Below, one piece after another: positions 42,723-51,713 of a stretch of DNA of 64,000 bases. The notes below the pieces were generated by a model. It had not been told where the DNA came from. It saw nothing but the letters and a program-made list of their open reading frames with translations, and did no database searches. Origin of the DNA: Shewanella indica (GTDB taxonomy: Bacteria; Pseudomonadota; Gammaproteobacteria; Enterobacterales; Shewanellaceae); the NCBI RefSeq assembly GCF_002836975.1, contig NZ_NIJK01000007.1, forward strand, positions 31,328 to 95,327. Reading direction: 5' to 3'. Numbering within the stretch: the stretch's first letter is position 1; each line of letters opens with the position of its first letter. The translations under genes and the position numbers were made by a program.

Positions 42723-43688
42723 ATGAATACCGAGACGCCATCACCCAATCAGCAAGTTCGCCTGGTGACCATTGATGAAGACAATGTTGGCCAGCGCATT
42801 GACAATTTTTTGCTCAGCAAACTCAAGGGCGTGCCCAAGAGCATGATCTATCGCATAGTGCGCAAGGGCGAAGTCAGGGTCAACAAGAAGCGGATAAAGC
42901 CCGAATATAAGTTGGCCGAAGGGGACCAGGTACGCATTCCACCGGTTCGGGTCAGTGAAGATAACTATCGCACTGCGCCTTCTGCCAATCTGGAGCGGGT
43001 ATCGCGCCTAGAAGACAGAATTCTGTTTGAAGACAAGCATATTCTGGTACTGAACAAACCTGCCGGCATCGCCGTACACGGTGGCAGTGGTGTCGATTAC
43101 GGCGTGATTGAAGCGCTGAGATCGCTGCGACCGCAGCAAAAGTTTCTTGAGTTGGTGCACCGTTTGGATAAAGACACCTCAGGAGTGCTTTTGGTTGCCA
43201 AGAAGCGCAGCGCGCTAAAGCACCTGCATGACCAACTCAGACATAAGCAGATGCAAAAAGACTATCAGGCGCTGGTTCGCGGTGAGTGGCAAAAGCACGA
43301 CAAGGTGGTTAAGGCACCATTGCTGAAGTTGACACTTAAGTCGGGTGAACGCATTGTACGGGTGAATACCGAAGGCAAGGCCTCGGAAACCCGTTTCAAA
43401 ATTTTGCAGCGTTATGATGGTGCGACACTGGTGCAGGCGAGTCCGGTAACCGGCCGTACTCATCAGATCCGGGTGCACTGCCAGTATGCCGGTCACCCCA
43501 TCGCCTGTGACGAAAAGTACAGTGAGCAAAAGTTTGATGACAGTATGCGGGCACTTGGGTTGAATCGCCTGTTTCTGCATGCGGCGCAACTTAAGTTCAC
43601 TCATCCTGACACAGAGACTGAAATGACAGTGCAGGCCCCCCTGGATCCTGTACTGCTTGAGTTGTTGGACAAACTCACTCGGGTATAG
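42723..43688 (+). CDS. rluC: 23S rRNA pseudouridine synthase RluC
   Basis: 321 residues: an S4 RNA-binding domain (~20–80; GQRIDNFLLSKLKGVPKSMI) and a pseudouridine-synthase domain with catalytic Asp149 in VHRLDKDTSGVLLVAKK. It modifies U955, U2504 and U2580 of 23S rRNA in E. coli. The divergence from rne is conserved in enterics, confirming RluC rather than RluD. It is followed 22 bp later by the HAD gene, likely in one transcript. Confidence 0.95.
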   Translation: MNTETPSPNQQVRLVTIDEDNVGQRIDNFLLSKLKGVPKSMIYRIVRKGEVRVNKKRIKPEYKLAEGDQVRIPPVRVSEDNYRTAPSANLERVSRLEDRILFEDKHILVLNKPAGIAVHGGSGVDYGVIEALRSLRPQQKFLELVHRLDKDTSGVLLVAKKRSALKHLHDQLRHKQMQKDYQALVRGEWQKHDKVVKAPLLKLTLKSGERIVRVNTEGKASETRFKILQRYDGATLVQASPVTGRTHQIRVHCQYAGHPIACDEKYSEQKFDDSMRALGLNRLFLHAAQLKFTHPDTETEMTVQAPLDPVLLELLDKLTRV

Positions 43689-43709
43689 AAAGAAATAAGG
43701 AAACCGCCC

Positions 43710-44354
43710 ATGAAGGCATATGAGCTACTGATATTCGATTGGGACGGTACCCTGATGGACTCGATAGGCAAGATTGTCCGCTGCATGGAAAATACGGCAA
43801 GGGCTATGGCATTGCCTATCCCCTCGGAGCAGGCTGTACGTGACATTATTGGTCTGTCTATGACAGAGGCCTTACAATGCCTCTATCCAGCGGGAAGCGT
43901 TGGCGAATATCAGGCGCTCAGAGAGGAATATAAGCAGCAGTTCCTGATGCTTGATACCACGCCGACACCGCTTTTCAGTGAAACTCCGGCACTGTTGTCA
44001 CAGCTTCGCAGTGAGAAGTATCTGCTGGCGGTGGCGACAGGTAAGGCAAGGGCAGGTCTTGAACGTGTACTGCGGGAAACCGGACTTGGACATTTCTTTC
44101 ATGCCAGTCGTAGCGCCGATGAGGCGAGAAGTAAACCCCACCCGGATATGCTGCAACAGTTATTGGTTGAATTAAAGATAGCGCCTGAAAGGGCCCTGAT
44201 GGTGGGGGACTCGGTGCACGATCTCAATATGGCTACCGGTGCCGGTATGGATGCCATTGGGGTCAGTTATGGCGCCCATAGCCGCGAACGCTTACATGAA
44301 GCGGCGCCAAAGGCCATTATCGATAGTCCATTGGGGCTGTTGCACCATCTGTGA
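43710..44354 (+). CDS. HAD-family phosphatase (phosphoglycolate-phosphatase-like)
   Basis: 214 residues. Motif I FDWDGTLMDS holds nucleophile Asp10 and acid Asp12; a helical cap (~20–85) follows, then the motif II region (VATGKARAG), the motif III Lys in SKPHPDM, and motif IV MVGDSVHDLNMA. The substrate is unknown. AAGGAA precedes the ATG. It sits directly after rluC, as in other Shewanella-like genomes (recalled, not checked), and is closed by a terminator. Confidence 0.88.
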   Translation: MKAYELLIFDWDGTLMDSIGKIVRCMENTARAMALPIPSEQAVRDIIGLSMTEALQCLYPAGSVGEYQALREEYKQQFLMLDTTPTPLFSETPALLSQLRSEKYLLAVATGKARAGLERVLRETGLGHFFHASRSADEARSKPHPDMLQQLLVELKIAPERALMVGDSVHDLNMATGAGMDAIGVSYGAHSRERLHEAAPKAIIDSPLGLLHHL

Positions 44355-44388
44355 TTTTCATTGGAACCTTTCCCTAAGCACATCCTTG

Positions 44389-44413
44389 AAAGGCCTGCAG
44401 ATGCAGGCCTTTT
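44389..44413 (+). terminator. Terminator of the rluC operon
   Basis: AAAGGCCTGCA (44389–44399) and TGCAGGCCTTT (44402–44412) with a GA loop; the T-run is short. Confidence 0.7.
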
Positions 44414-44449
44414 GCTTGCTGTATTCTGTTAAAAACGTGGCGTGCAATT

Positions 44450-45448
44450 TCAGGAATTGGCGGTTTTTAACTCAGGGCATAATTTTGGGCTCAGGTTCTC
44501 TGCGTTTAGGTTCTCAGGGCTTAGGTTCTCAGGGCTTAGGTTCTTTGTACTAAGGCTCCCGGTGTTAAGGTTCAATGCTTCAGTGCCCAGACTGGACAAT
44601 GCCAGCGCCGACAGGCGGGTGATGTCGTGGCACGAGACTATGACGCCGCAAATTTCGCCAGCATCATTGATGCAGGGTGAGTGTCGTACACTCATCAGCA
44701 GCGGCGCTGTTAGATGCGGTGGATGCAACCAATGATTGGCTTCCGGTGTTTCGCCGTTAAAGGCCCGTTCAAGTAGTGGTCGGATCTTCTTCTCAAATGT
44801 CTTTACACCATGTAGCTCAGCTATCTGCTTACCTATTATCTCCTCTTGGGTGCGGTTGAAAAGCTGCTCATACCCTTTGGAGACCATATGGTAGCAGTAG
44901 TCTGTACCGATAAATGCCAGCAGATGATCTGTGGTGGCTATCATCTGCTTGTGCATGGTGAGCTCGCGACTGACCAACATCCTGTGATATTCGAGACCGA
45001 TACGTTGGGCCAAGATCCGAAAAAACTCTTTTGACTTTGCACTTTCGGCCTGGGGCAGGGTATCTAGCACAAAAATATGGCCGACCGGTTTGCCATCGCT
45101 GCCGAGGATCAGCTCGGCCTGATAACTCTGGGCGCCTATCTCGCGGAACAGGCTAAAGTGGGGAAAACGTTTTTGCAGATCACGGGCGTGGAGTAGATGA
45201 GTGCAGATTTCCTGTTGTTGATAGAGAGACTCACAGGGAGAACCCGCCAGTTCATAATCAAACCCAGGGAGGGACTGTTTGTTGTCACAAAAGGCAATGA
45301 CCTCACCTTGTGCGGCGTTTTTAAGTCGGCCAAAACCTGCCCAGCGACATTGGGTCACCAAGGCGAGTGCGCGCAGTGCCCGTTGAAAAAAACGCTTATC
45401 TGTACAGGGAGCAGCCAGTAGAGCCAAGGCTTCTTCGGTATCTGTCAT
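44450..45448 (-). CDS. GAF–PAS sensor-like protein with pentapeptide-repeat tail, no output domain
   Basis: 332 residues. The first ~155 are GAF-like (FFQRALRALALVTQCRWAGF … GHIFVLDTLPQAESAKS), the next ~115 PAS-like (HLLAFIGTDYCYHMVSKGYE … GVIVSCHDITRLSAL). No GGDEF, EAL, kinase or HTH follows. Instead the tail (~285–330) is a five-residue periodic run, NLSPE repeated with variants (TKNLS, PENLS, PENLN, AENLS), encoded by six 15-bp repeats. The gene is solitary and convergent with the rluC operon. It may be a truncated signalling enzyme whose output was replaced by repeats, or a stand-alone sensor; partners cannot be read from context. Confidence 0.72.
   Translation of the reverse strand: MTDTEEALALLAAPCTDKRFFQRALRALALVTQCRWAGFGRLKNAAQGEVIAFCDNKQSLPGFDYELAGSPCESLYQQQEICTHLLHARDLQKRFPHFSLFREIGAQSYQAELILGSDGKPVGHIFVLDTLPQAESAKSKEFFRILAQRIGLEYHRMLVSRELTMHKQMIATTDHLLAFIGTDYCYHMVSKGYEQLFNRTQEEIIGKQIAELHGVKTFEKKIRPLLERAFNGETPEANHWLHPPHLTAPLLMSVRHSPCINDAGEICGVIVSCHDITRLSALALSSLGTEALNLNTGSLSTKNLSPENLSPENLNAENLSPKLCPELKTANS
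44491..44580 (-). repeat. Six 15-bp tandem repeats encoding a pentapeptide-like tail
   Basis: On the plus strand the units are TCAGGTTCTCTGCGT, TTAGGTTCTCAGGGC twice exactly, TTAGGTTCTTTGTAC, TAAGGCTCCCGGTGT and TAAGGTTCAATGCTT. Each adds five residues to the GAF–PAS protein, so copy changes keep the frame. Confidence 0.9.
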
Positions 45449-45663
45449 CTTTTCACTCTACAGGGGGTCATCAAAAGAAATATGTTGATTAATTGTTATT
45501 ATAGTAGAGTGAAAGCCCCGTGGTCGCACGTAAATTTACCTTGTTGAGATAAGATTCAGACGCATCCGACATCTATATCATATTGTTTCAATATGGCGCA
45601 TGTATCTTGGCGAGCGAGCTACAAGCAAAGAGAAGCAAGAGTGCAATTCAGTGTTTGAATGCT

Positions 45664-46311
45664 TTAGCTTCCGGACGATGCTGTATCTCCCAATACTTTA
45701 ATCCCCTGACGGGAGAGCATTTCGATAAGCAGGATTAAGGGTAAACCTATTAGTGTATTGGGATCCCGTCCTTCGAGGGCTCGGAACAGGGCGATGCCCA
45801 AGCCTTCACACTTAAAGCTGCCGGCACACCAGAGTGGTTGCTCGCGGCGAACATAATCGACGATTTCATCTTGGCTCAGGTTTCTGAAATGCACAATGAA
45901 AGGTTCGACTTCCACCTGAGTTCGGTCGCTGCGGCTGTCATAGAGTGCCAGCCCGGTATAAAAGGTAATACTTTTCCCCGAGGCGGCCTGCAATTGCTGG
46001 CAGGCTTTCTCTTCAGTCAGTGGCTTGCCGACGATTTGACCATCAATCACGGCAACCTGATCTGAACCTATCACCAGTGCGTTGCTTAGCTGCTTTGCCC
46101 CGGCCTGTGCTTTGACTGCTGCCAGACGTCTGACCAAATCAAAGGCGGTTTCATCAGGCCGGGGCGTTTCATCTACTTCGGGAGCCACACACTCAAACGC
46201 CAAACCTAATTTTGCCAATAGTGCCTTTCGATAGCTTGAGGTTGAGGCTAAAATCAACTGAGGTTCTGTGGGGGAAACCGCAGCCTTGGTATTGTCATCT
46301 TGGTGGGTCAT
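45664..46311 (-). CDS. yceF: Maf-family nucleotide pyrophosphatase (YceF type)
   Basis: 215 residues. Maf signatures are visible: [19 protein letters not shown] at the start, DETPRPDET, and [20 protein letters not shown] with the catalytic Asp and Lys. YceF in E. coli hydrolyses m7GTP, cleaning the pool of modified nucleotides. The start was set at ATG 46311 (MTHQDDNTK). It is divergent from yceD-rpmF-plsX, the same neighbourhood as in E. coli, which picks YceF over YhdE. Confidence 0.9.
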   Translation of the reverse strand: MTHQDDNTKAAVSPTEPQLILASTSSYRKALLAKLGLAFECVAPEVDETPRPDETAFDLVRRLAAVKAQAGAKQLSNALVIGSDQVAVIDGQIVGKPLTEEKACQQLQAASGKSITFYTGLALYDSRSDRTQVEVEPFIVHFRNLSQDEIVDYVRREQPLWCAGSFKCEGLGIALFRALEGRDPNTLIGLPLILLIEMLSRQGIKVLGDTASSGS

Positions 46312-46548
46312 ATCTTGGGTTCCAAAGCGTTGTGAGAGCCGGATATTGTCGCCAAATTTGCCAATGCCTGGCAAGAGTGGCTTTGAGATGAGATGACTGG
46401 CTTTATTTTGCGCGGCAACGGCTTGTGAAGAGTCCTGTGCTTGGGTAGAATTCGGCGTCCGTCAATTTCGAACCCGTTGGAACAGGCCTATGATGGCGAG
46501 GACTGCACAGGTTTTATTTCCTTTGCGAGCCACATCATCATTTTTCCT

Positions 46549-46575
46549 TTGACTCCGGCGGTTTCAAACTATAAT
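46549..46575 (+). promoter_or_regulatory. Promoter of yceD–rpmF–plsX–fab operon
   Basis: TTGACT (46549–46554) and a perfect -10 TATAAT (46570–46575) with a 15-bp spacer. A start about seven bases past the -10 would fall at ~46582, only ~5 nt before the yceD ATG at 46587, giving a nearly leaderless mRNA. Confidence 0.65.
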
Positions 46576-46586
46576 ATGCGCGCCTT

Positions 46587-47111
46587 ATGCAAACAGTAAA
46601 GATACCGGTTTCAATTGATCCCATTCGTGCTGCGACCAGTCGCCTTAGCTATCAAGGTGTTGTTCCTGGTACGCAACTGAAGCGATTGAATGAATTATGT
46701 GCCGGCGACTGTTCCGATGTGACAGTGTCAATTGAGTGTGGTGTGGATTTACAGGGGATAGTCTACCTGAAAGGGAAGGCTGTGACGGAGCTCACTCTGC
46801 TATGTCAACGCTGCATGACACTATTTACCACAGAGGTTACGGTCGAGTTTAGTTTCAGTCCTTGCCGGAATGAAGCTGAAATCGATGAGCTCCCGGATGC
46901 GTATGACCCTATTGAGTACAATGAAATTGGCGAAGTTCGTCTGCATCAATTGATTGAAGATGAATTGATACTGGCTATGCCCTTGATACCGACCCATGAC
47001 ATAGATAAATGTTATACAGGTTCCAAGGATGTGGCCATAGGCGAGATTGAAGCCGCTCAAGAGGAGCGTCCAAATCCGTTTGCAGTGTTAGAAAAACTGA
47101 AGAGCAAGTAA
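46587..47111 (+). CDS. yceD: YceD, 23S rRNA accumulation protein
   Basis: 174 residues of the DUF177 family. [16 protein letters not shown] parallels E. coli MQKVKLPLTLDP, and the end [12 protein letters not shown] matches the E. coli end. The CQRC cysteine pair lies in the middle. It is needed for normal 23S rRNA levels. No ribosome-binding site is visible before the ATG, consistent with the near-leaderless promoter. It is the first gene of the operon, 16 bp before rpmF. Confidence 0.92.
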   Translation: MQTVKIPVSIDPIRAATSRLSYQGVVPGTQLKRLNELCAGDCSDVTVSIECGVDLQGIVYLKGKAVTELTLLCQRCMTLFTTEVTVEFSFSPCRNEAEIDELPDAYDPIEYNEIGEVRLHQLIEDELILAMPLIPTHDIDKCYTGSKDVAIGEIEAAQEERPNPFAVLEKLKSK

Positions 47112-47127
47112 TCCAGGAGACAGATCA

Positions 47128-47298
47128 ATGGCTGTACAACAGAATAAAAAATCTCGTTCAAAGCGCGGTATGCGCCGTTCACACGATGCACTGAGCACTG
47201 CTCAGCTGTCTGTAGACGCTACCAGCGGTGAACTGCATCGTCGTCATAATGTGACTGCTGACGGTTTCTACCGTGGCAAAAAGGTAATCAACAAGTAA
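47128..47298 (+). CDS. rpmF: 50S ribosomal protein L32
   Basis: 56 residues: [20 protein letters not shown] … [10 protein letters not shown], the standard L32 sequence. An AGGAGA site lies about nine bases before the ATG. It is nested between yceD and plsX as in E. coli and is too short for most default gene callers. Confidence 0.97.
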   Translation: MAVQQNKKSRSKRGMRRSHDALSTAQLSVDATSGELHRRHNVTADGFYRGKKVINK

Positions 47299-47313
47299 GT
47301 TGTTGATTGTCTT

Positions 47314-48342
47314 ATGACGAGTCTGACGCTTGCGTTAGATGCGATGGGTGGCGACCATGGCCCCCACGTGACTGTGCCTGCAGCCCTGCAGGCACTTAAA
47401 TTATATCCGGATCTCAGGTTTATTCTGGTTGGTGATCAAGACCAGATACAACCATACCTGGCCCAATGCGGGCAAGACATTACCGATAGAATTGAACTTA
47501 GACATACCACTGAAGTGGTCAGTATGTCTGACAGGCCAGTGCATGCTTTGCGTTGTCGGCGTGACAGCTCCATGCGTCGGGCGCTGGATGCTGTGCATAA
47601 AGGTGAGGCTCAGGCGTGTGTCAGCGCAGGTAACACCGGCGCGCTGATGGCGATGGCCAAGGTGGTACTAAAGACGCTGCCGGGCATAGACAGACCCGCG
47701 TTGGTCAGTTGTCTTCCCACCATCAACCATAAGCCAGTCTATCTGCTGGATCTCGGGGCCAATGTGTCTTGTGATTCAGATACTTTGTTCCAGTTTTCCG
47801 TCATGGGTTCAGTACTCTGCGAAGCCGTGACCAAACAACCCAGACCCAAGGTCGCGCTGCTCAATGTCGGCAGCGAAGAGATCAAAGGCAACGACCAGGT
47901 GCAGCAGGCTGCCCAGTTGTTGCAACATACTCCTCAAATCAATTATCAAGGTTTTATCGAAGGGGATGAGATTTACCGCGGCAAAGTCGATGTGATTGTC
48001 TGCGACGGTTTTGTCGGTAATATTACCCTGAAAACTTCAGAAGGCATTGCCAGACTGTTGATCCATCAGCTTAAGGAAGGGCTGACCCGAGGCTTTTTTG
48101 TACGCATGTTGGCCAAATTATTGGCTCCCAGTATTCAAAGCGTGCTCAAACAGATGAACCCCGACCACTATAACGGAGCAAGTCTGATAGGATTGCGCGG
48201 AATAGTCGTCAAGAGCCATGGGAATGCGGATGAAACTGCCTATTTACAAGCGATTAGCTTGGCAGTCACTGAAGCAAGACGTCGACTCCCAGAGATGATC
48301 AAGCAGCGTCTCGAGTCGATACTTTTAGATATAAACAGCTGA
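47314..48342 (+). CDS. plsX: Phosphate acyltransferase PlsX
   Basis: 342 residues. It makes acyl-phosphate from acyl-ACP, linking fatty-acid and phospholipid synthesis. Signatures are [40 protein letters not shown] and [14 protein letters not shown]. The ATG lacks a good ribosome site, so translation may be coupled to rpmF, 15 bp upstream. fabH follows after 9 bp. Confidence 0.96.
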   Translation: MTSLTLALDAMGGDHGPHVTVPAALQALKLYPDLRFILVGDQDQIQPYLAQCGQDITDRIELRHTTEVVSMSDRPVHALRCRRDSSMRRALDAVHKGEAQACVSAGNTGALMAMAKVVLKTLPGIDRPALVSCLPTINHKPVYLLDLGANVSCDSDTLFQFSVMGSVLCEAVTKQPRPKVALLNVGSEEIKGNDQVQQAAQLLQHTPQINYQGFIEGDEIYRGKVDVIVCDGFVGNITLKTSEGIARLLIHQLKEGLTRGFFVRMLAKLLAPSIQSVLKQMNPDHYNGASLIGLRGIVVKSHGNADETAYLQAISLAVTEARRRLPEMIKQRLESILLDINS

Positions 48343-48351
48343 TTTCTCCTT

Positions 48352-49311
48352 ATGCATACAAAAATTCTTGGAACTGGCAGTTATCTGCCGGCGCAGGTGC
48401 GTAGCAATCAGGATCTGGAAAAAATGGTGGAAACCAGTGACCAGTGGATTGTTGAGCGCACGGGTATTTCTGAGCGTCGGATCGCTGATGCCAGTGAAAC
48501 GGTTGCCACTATGGGTTATCAGGCGGCGTTGAAGGCCATTGAAATGGCAGGCATCGAAGCCGGTGAACTCGATATGATTATCTGCGGCACAACAAGTGCG
48601 GCAAACGCTTTTCCGGCTGCTGCCTGTGAAGTGCAGGCCATGTTGGGGGTTCATACCATCCCCGCATTTGATGTCGCGGCCGCTTGTTCCGGCTTTGTCT
48701 ATGCGCTGTCGGTTGCCGATCAGTTCGTGAAAACCGGTGCGGCCAAGAAAGTGCTGGTAATAGGCGCCGATGTGCTTTCCAGGCTCTGTGAGCCGGAAGA
48801 CAGAACCACCATTATTCTCTTTGGTGATGGTGCCGGTGCCGCCGTGGTGGGCGCCAGTGAAGAGCCGGGGATCATCTCTACCCACATCTATGCCGACGGT
48901 CGTCATGGTGAACTGCTCAAATGCGCCTTTCCGCCCAGAGCCGGAGAAACCTCCGAGGCTGTAGGCTTTATGACCATGAAGGGCAACGATGTCTTCAAGG
49001 TCGCCGTCACTCAGTTATCCCATGTGGTGACAGAAACCCTGAGATTGAATAACGTCGACAAGTCAGAAATAGATTGGTTGGTGCCACACCAGGCCAATTT
49101 CCGCATTATTAATGCCACAGCCAAGAAATTGGACATGAGTCTTGATAAAGTGGTGCTGACGCTGGCCAAACATGGCAATACTTCAGCTGCCTCAGTGCCG
49201 ATTGCACTGGATGAAGCGGTGCGCGATGGCCGCATCAAGCGCGGGCAACTCCTGCTGCTTGAGGCCTTTGGTGCCGGTTTTGCCTGGGGTAGCGCTTTGG
49301 TTCGCTTCTGA
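48352..49311 (+). CDS. fabH: 3-oxoacyl-ACP synthase III
   Basis: 319 residues. It starts fatty-acid chains by condensing acetyl-CoA with malonyl-ACP. The catalytic set is Cys112 (AAACSGF), His in VPHQANFRI and Asn in [11 protein letters not shown]. It lies between plsX and fabD in the conserved fab operon. Confidence 0.97.
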   Translation: MHTKILGTGSYLPAQVRSNQDLEKMVETSDQWIVERTGISERRIADASETVATMGYQAALKAIEMAGIEAGELDMIICGTTSAANAFPAAACEVQAMLGVHTIPAFDVAAACSGFVYALSVADQFVKTGAAKKVLVIGADVLSRLCEPEDRTTIILFGDGAGAAVVGASEEPGIISTHIYADGRHGELLKCAFPPRAGETSEAVGFMTMKGNDVFKVAVTQLSHVVTETLRLNNVDKSEIDWLVPHQANFRIINATAKKLDMSLDKVVLTLAKHGNTSAASVPIALDEAVRDGRIKRGQLLLLEAFGAGFAWGSALVRF

Positions 49312-49434
49312 TACTCAGTGCCTACTTGCTTCGCACAAGTGAGTAGGACGTCTCAATGCATACTAGTTGATCTGCCGGGCAGATCAGTAGACTCGGGCAG
49401 CGGCATCAGCTTTGCTGCCTGCAATCATAGGTAA

Positions 49435-50367
49435 ATGAATATGGAAAATTTTGCTTTCGTGTTCCCGGGACAAGGTTCTCAGGCTGTAGGCATGCTTGCT
49501 GATCTTGCTGAAGGCTATCCGGTCGTGACCGAGACTTTTCGTGAAGCCAGTGAAGTGCTGGGTTACGACTTGTGGCAGCTTGTCCAGCAAGGTCCGGCCG
49601 AAACTCTTAACGAGACTGACAAGACCCAGCCTGCCTTGCTGAGTGCCAGTGTCGCTCTGTATCGCGCCTGGCAAGCAGCCGGCAAAGCCGCGCCCAGCGT
49701 GATGGCGGGTCATAGCCTAGGTGAATACTCGGCGCTGGTATGTGCCGGGGTGCTCAAGTTTACCGACGCCGTTAAGTTGGTTGAGCTGCGTGGTCAGTTG
49801 ATGCAACAAGCCGTTCCTGCCGGAACCGGCGCCATGTTTGCCATCATAGGCCTGGATAACGACGCTATTGCCAAGGCCTGTGAAGACAGTGCTGAAGGCG
49901 CTGTGGTTAGCCCGGTTAACTACAATAGCCCAGGCCAGGTGGTGATTGCCGGTGAAAAAAACGCAGTTGAGCGCGCCGCCGCAGCCTGCAAGGCTGCAGG
50001 CGCCAAAATGGCGGTTGCCTTGCCTGTGAGCGTGCCTTCCCATTGCGCTTTAATGAAGCCCGCTGCCGATAAATTGGCCACTGCTCTGGGTGATATCGAA
50101 TTTAGCCAGCCGCAAATCCCCGTAATCAACAATGCGGATGTCGCCCAGCCTCAAGATGCTGCTGATATCCGTGATGCCTTGGTTCGTCAGCTATACAGCC
50201 CTGTGCGCTGGACCGAAACCGTGGAAGCCATGGCTGTCATGGGCGTCACCGAGCTCTATGAGGTGGGTCCGGGTAAAGTCTTGACCGGGCTTTGCAAACG
50301 CATTAACAAATCCCTTACTGCCAAGGCAGTCAACGATGCTGCTTCTTTAGCTGCATTGATCGAATAA
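49435..50367 (+). CDS. fabD: Malonyl-CoA:ACP transacylase
   Basis: 310 residues. It loads malonyl groups onto ACP. The FPGQGSQ motif, nucleophile Ser94 in AGHSLGEYSA and the catalytic His in VPSHCALMKPA are visible. Two ATGs open the frame (49435, 49441). The 123-bp gap after fabH holds a small inverted repeat GATCTGCCGGGCAGATC (49370–49386) that could modulate the ratio of upstream and downstream mRNA. Confidence 0.96.
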   Translation: MNMENFAFVFPGQGSQAVGMLADLAEGYPVVTETFREASEVLGYDLWQLVQQGPAETLNETDKTQPALLSASVALYRAWQAAGKAAPSVMAGHSLGEYSALVCAGVLKFTDAVKLVELRGQLMQQAVPAGTGAMFAIIGLDNDAIAKACEDSAEGAVVSPVNYNSPGQVVIAGEKNAVERAAAACKAAGAKMAVALPVSVPSHCALMKPAADKLATALGDIEFSQPQIPVINNADVAQPQDAADIRDALVRQLYSPVRWTETVEAMAVMGVTELYEVGPGKVLTGLCKRINKSLTAKAVNDAASLAALIE

Positions 50368-50377
50368 GGAGCTTTTC

Positions 50378-51124
50378 ATGAGCGTAACATTAGACTTAAC
50401 CGGCAAGATTGCCCTGGTTACCGGCGCCAGCCGTGGTATTGGCAAGTCGATTGCAACGACTCTGGCCGAAGCCGGTGCTACAGTATTCGGTACTGCAACC
50501 AGTGAGCGCGGCGCCGAAGCCATCTCGGCTTATTTGGGCGATAAGGGCCAGGGTTTGGTGCTGAATGTCACAGATCCACAATCTGTTGAAAATTTATTTG
50601 CCTCGATCAAAGAAAAAGCCGGCGATGTTGATATTCTGGTGAACAACGCTGGCATCACCCGTGACAATTTATTGATGCGGATGAAAGAGGATGAGTGGCA
50701 GGATATCCTGGACACCAACCTGACATCTCTTTTCAGGTTATCCAAGCCAGTGATGCGCTCAATGATGAAGAAACGTCATGGCCGTATCATCAATATTGGT
50801 TCTGTGGTAGGTACCATGGGCAATGCAGGCCAAGTAAATTACTCTGCGGCCAAAGCGGGTTTGATCGGATTTACAAAATCTCTCGCCAGAGAGGTTGCAT
50901 CTCGTCAAATTACAGTTAATGCTATTGCTCCTGGTTTTATCCAGACAGATATGACGGATGAGCTGACAGAAGATCAGCAACAGGCCATCATGTCCCAGGT
51001 TCCAATGGAGCGCTTGGGTCAGGCACAGGAAATTGCCAACGCCGTGCTCTTTTTGGCCTCTGATGCTGCTGCTTACATCACAGGGGAAACCTTGCATGTA
51101 AATGGCGGGATGTATATGGTTTAA
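50378..51124 (+). CDS. fabG: 3-oxoacyl-ACP reductase
   Basis: 248 residues, a short-chain dehydrogenase. It has the NADPH loop TGASRGIG (15–22), the NNAG motif (~89–92), and the triad Ser142, Tyr155, Lys159 (YSAAK). It carries out the first reduction of the elongation cycle. TAAGGAG precedes the ATG and fabD ends 10 bp earlier. Confidence 0.97.
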   Translation: MSVTLDLTGKIALVTGASRGIGKSIATTLAEAGATVFGTATSERGAEAISAYLGDKGQGLVLNVTDPQSVENLFASIKEKAGDVDILVNNAGITRDNLLMRMKEDEWQDILDTNLTSLFRLSKPVMRSMMKKRHGRIINIGSVVGTMGNAGQVNYSAAKAGLIGFTKSLAREVASRQITVNAIAPGFIQTDMTDELTEDQQQAIMSQVPMERLGQAQEIANAVLFLASDAAAYITGETLHVNGGMYMV

Positions 51125-51250
51125 GGGCGAATGGCAGGGATACTGTCGCAATTGGGTGGTGATCTGCAGCAATTGAGGGCTTAAAATCGTGGTTAGACCA
51201 CAAATTCTAGGCTTGCAATGTTGGTCAAATCTAATAAACTACTCGCAATC

Positions 51251-51266
51251 TTACGCAAGTGCGTAA
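51251..51266. promoter_or_regulatory. Palindrome upstream of acpP
   Basis: TTACGCAAGTGCGTAA is a perfect 7-2-7 inverted repeat in the 163-bp gap between fabG and acpP, ending 21 bases before the acpP ATG. It could be an operator or a 5'-UTR hairpin. It does not match FabR or FadR consensus sites that I know. Confidence 0.45.
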
Positions 51267-51287
51267 TTTGAATAGGAAAGAAAACTA

Positions 51288-51521
51288 ATGAGCAACATCG
51301 AAGAACGTGTAAAGAAAATCATCGTAGAGCAACTGGGCGTTAAAGAAGAAGACGTTAAGCCAGCAGCTTCTTTCGTAGACGATCTGGGTGCAGATTCTCT
51401 GGACACTGTTGAGTTGGTTATGGCTCTGGAAGAAGAGTTTGATACCGAGATCCCTGATGAGGAAGCTGAGAAAATCACTACCGTTCAGGCAGCGATCGAT
51501 TACGTTTCCAAGAATCAGTAA
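51288..51521 (+). CDS. acpP: Acyl carrier protein
   Basis: 77 residues and strongly acidic. The phosphopantetheine attachment site is Ser37 in [11 protein letters not shown] good AGGAAAG site precedes the ATG. It is closed by its own terminator, as expected for the most highly expressed gene of the cluster. Confidence 0.98.
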   Translation: MSNIEERVKKIIVEQLGVKEEDVKPAASFVDDLGADSLDTVELVMALEEEFDTEIPDEEAEKITTVQAAIDYVSKNQ

Positions 51522-51535
51522 TCCAGAATTCCAGA

Positions 51536-51565
51536 AAACAGGCGGCATAATTGCCGCCTGTTTTT
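51536..51565 (+). terminator. Terminator of acpP
   Basis: CAGGCGGCA (51539–51547) and TGCCGCCTG (51552–51560) form a perfect stem followed by TTTTT, 15 bases past the stop. Confidence 0.92.
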
Positions 51566-51713
51566 GTTTTCGCCCCGTCAGTTTCTGGTTGTACCAGTAT
51601 CAGCCGATGCATTATCGTGTCTTGTGACCATTCGGCTGCTGGCCGGAGGCAATGGTAGGCTGCAACAGCCTAGCCTATCATGGTAACTCACCCGTTAATC
51701 TAAGGTGGACACA

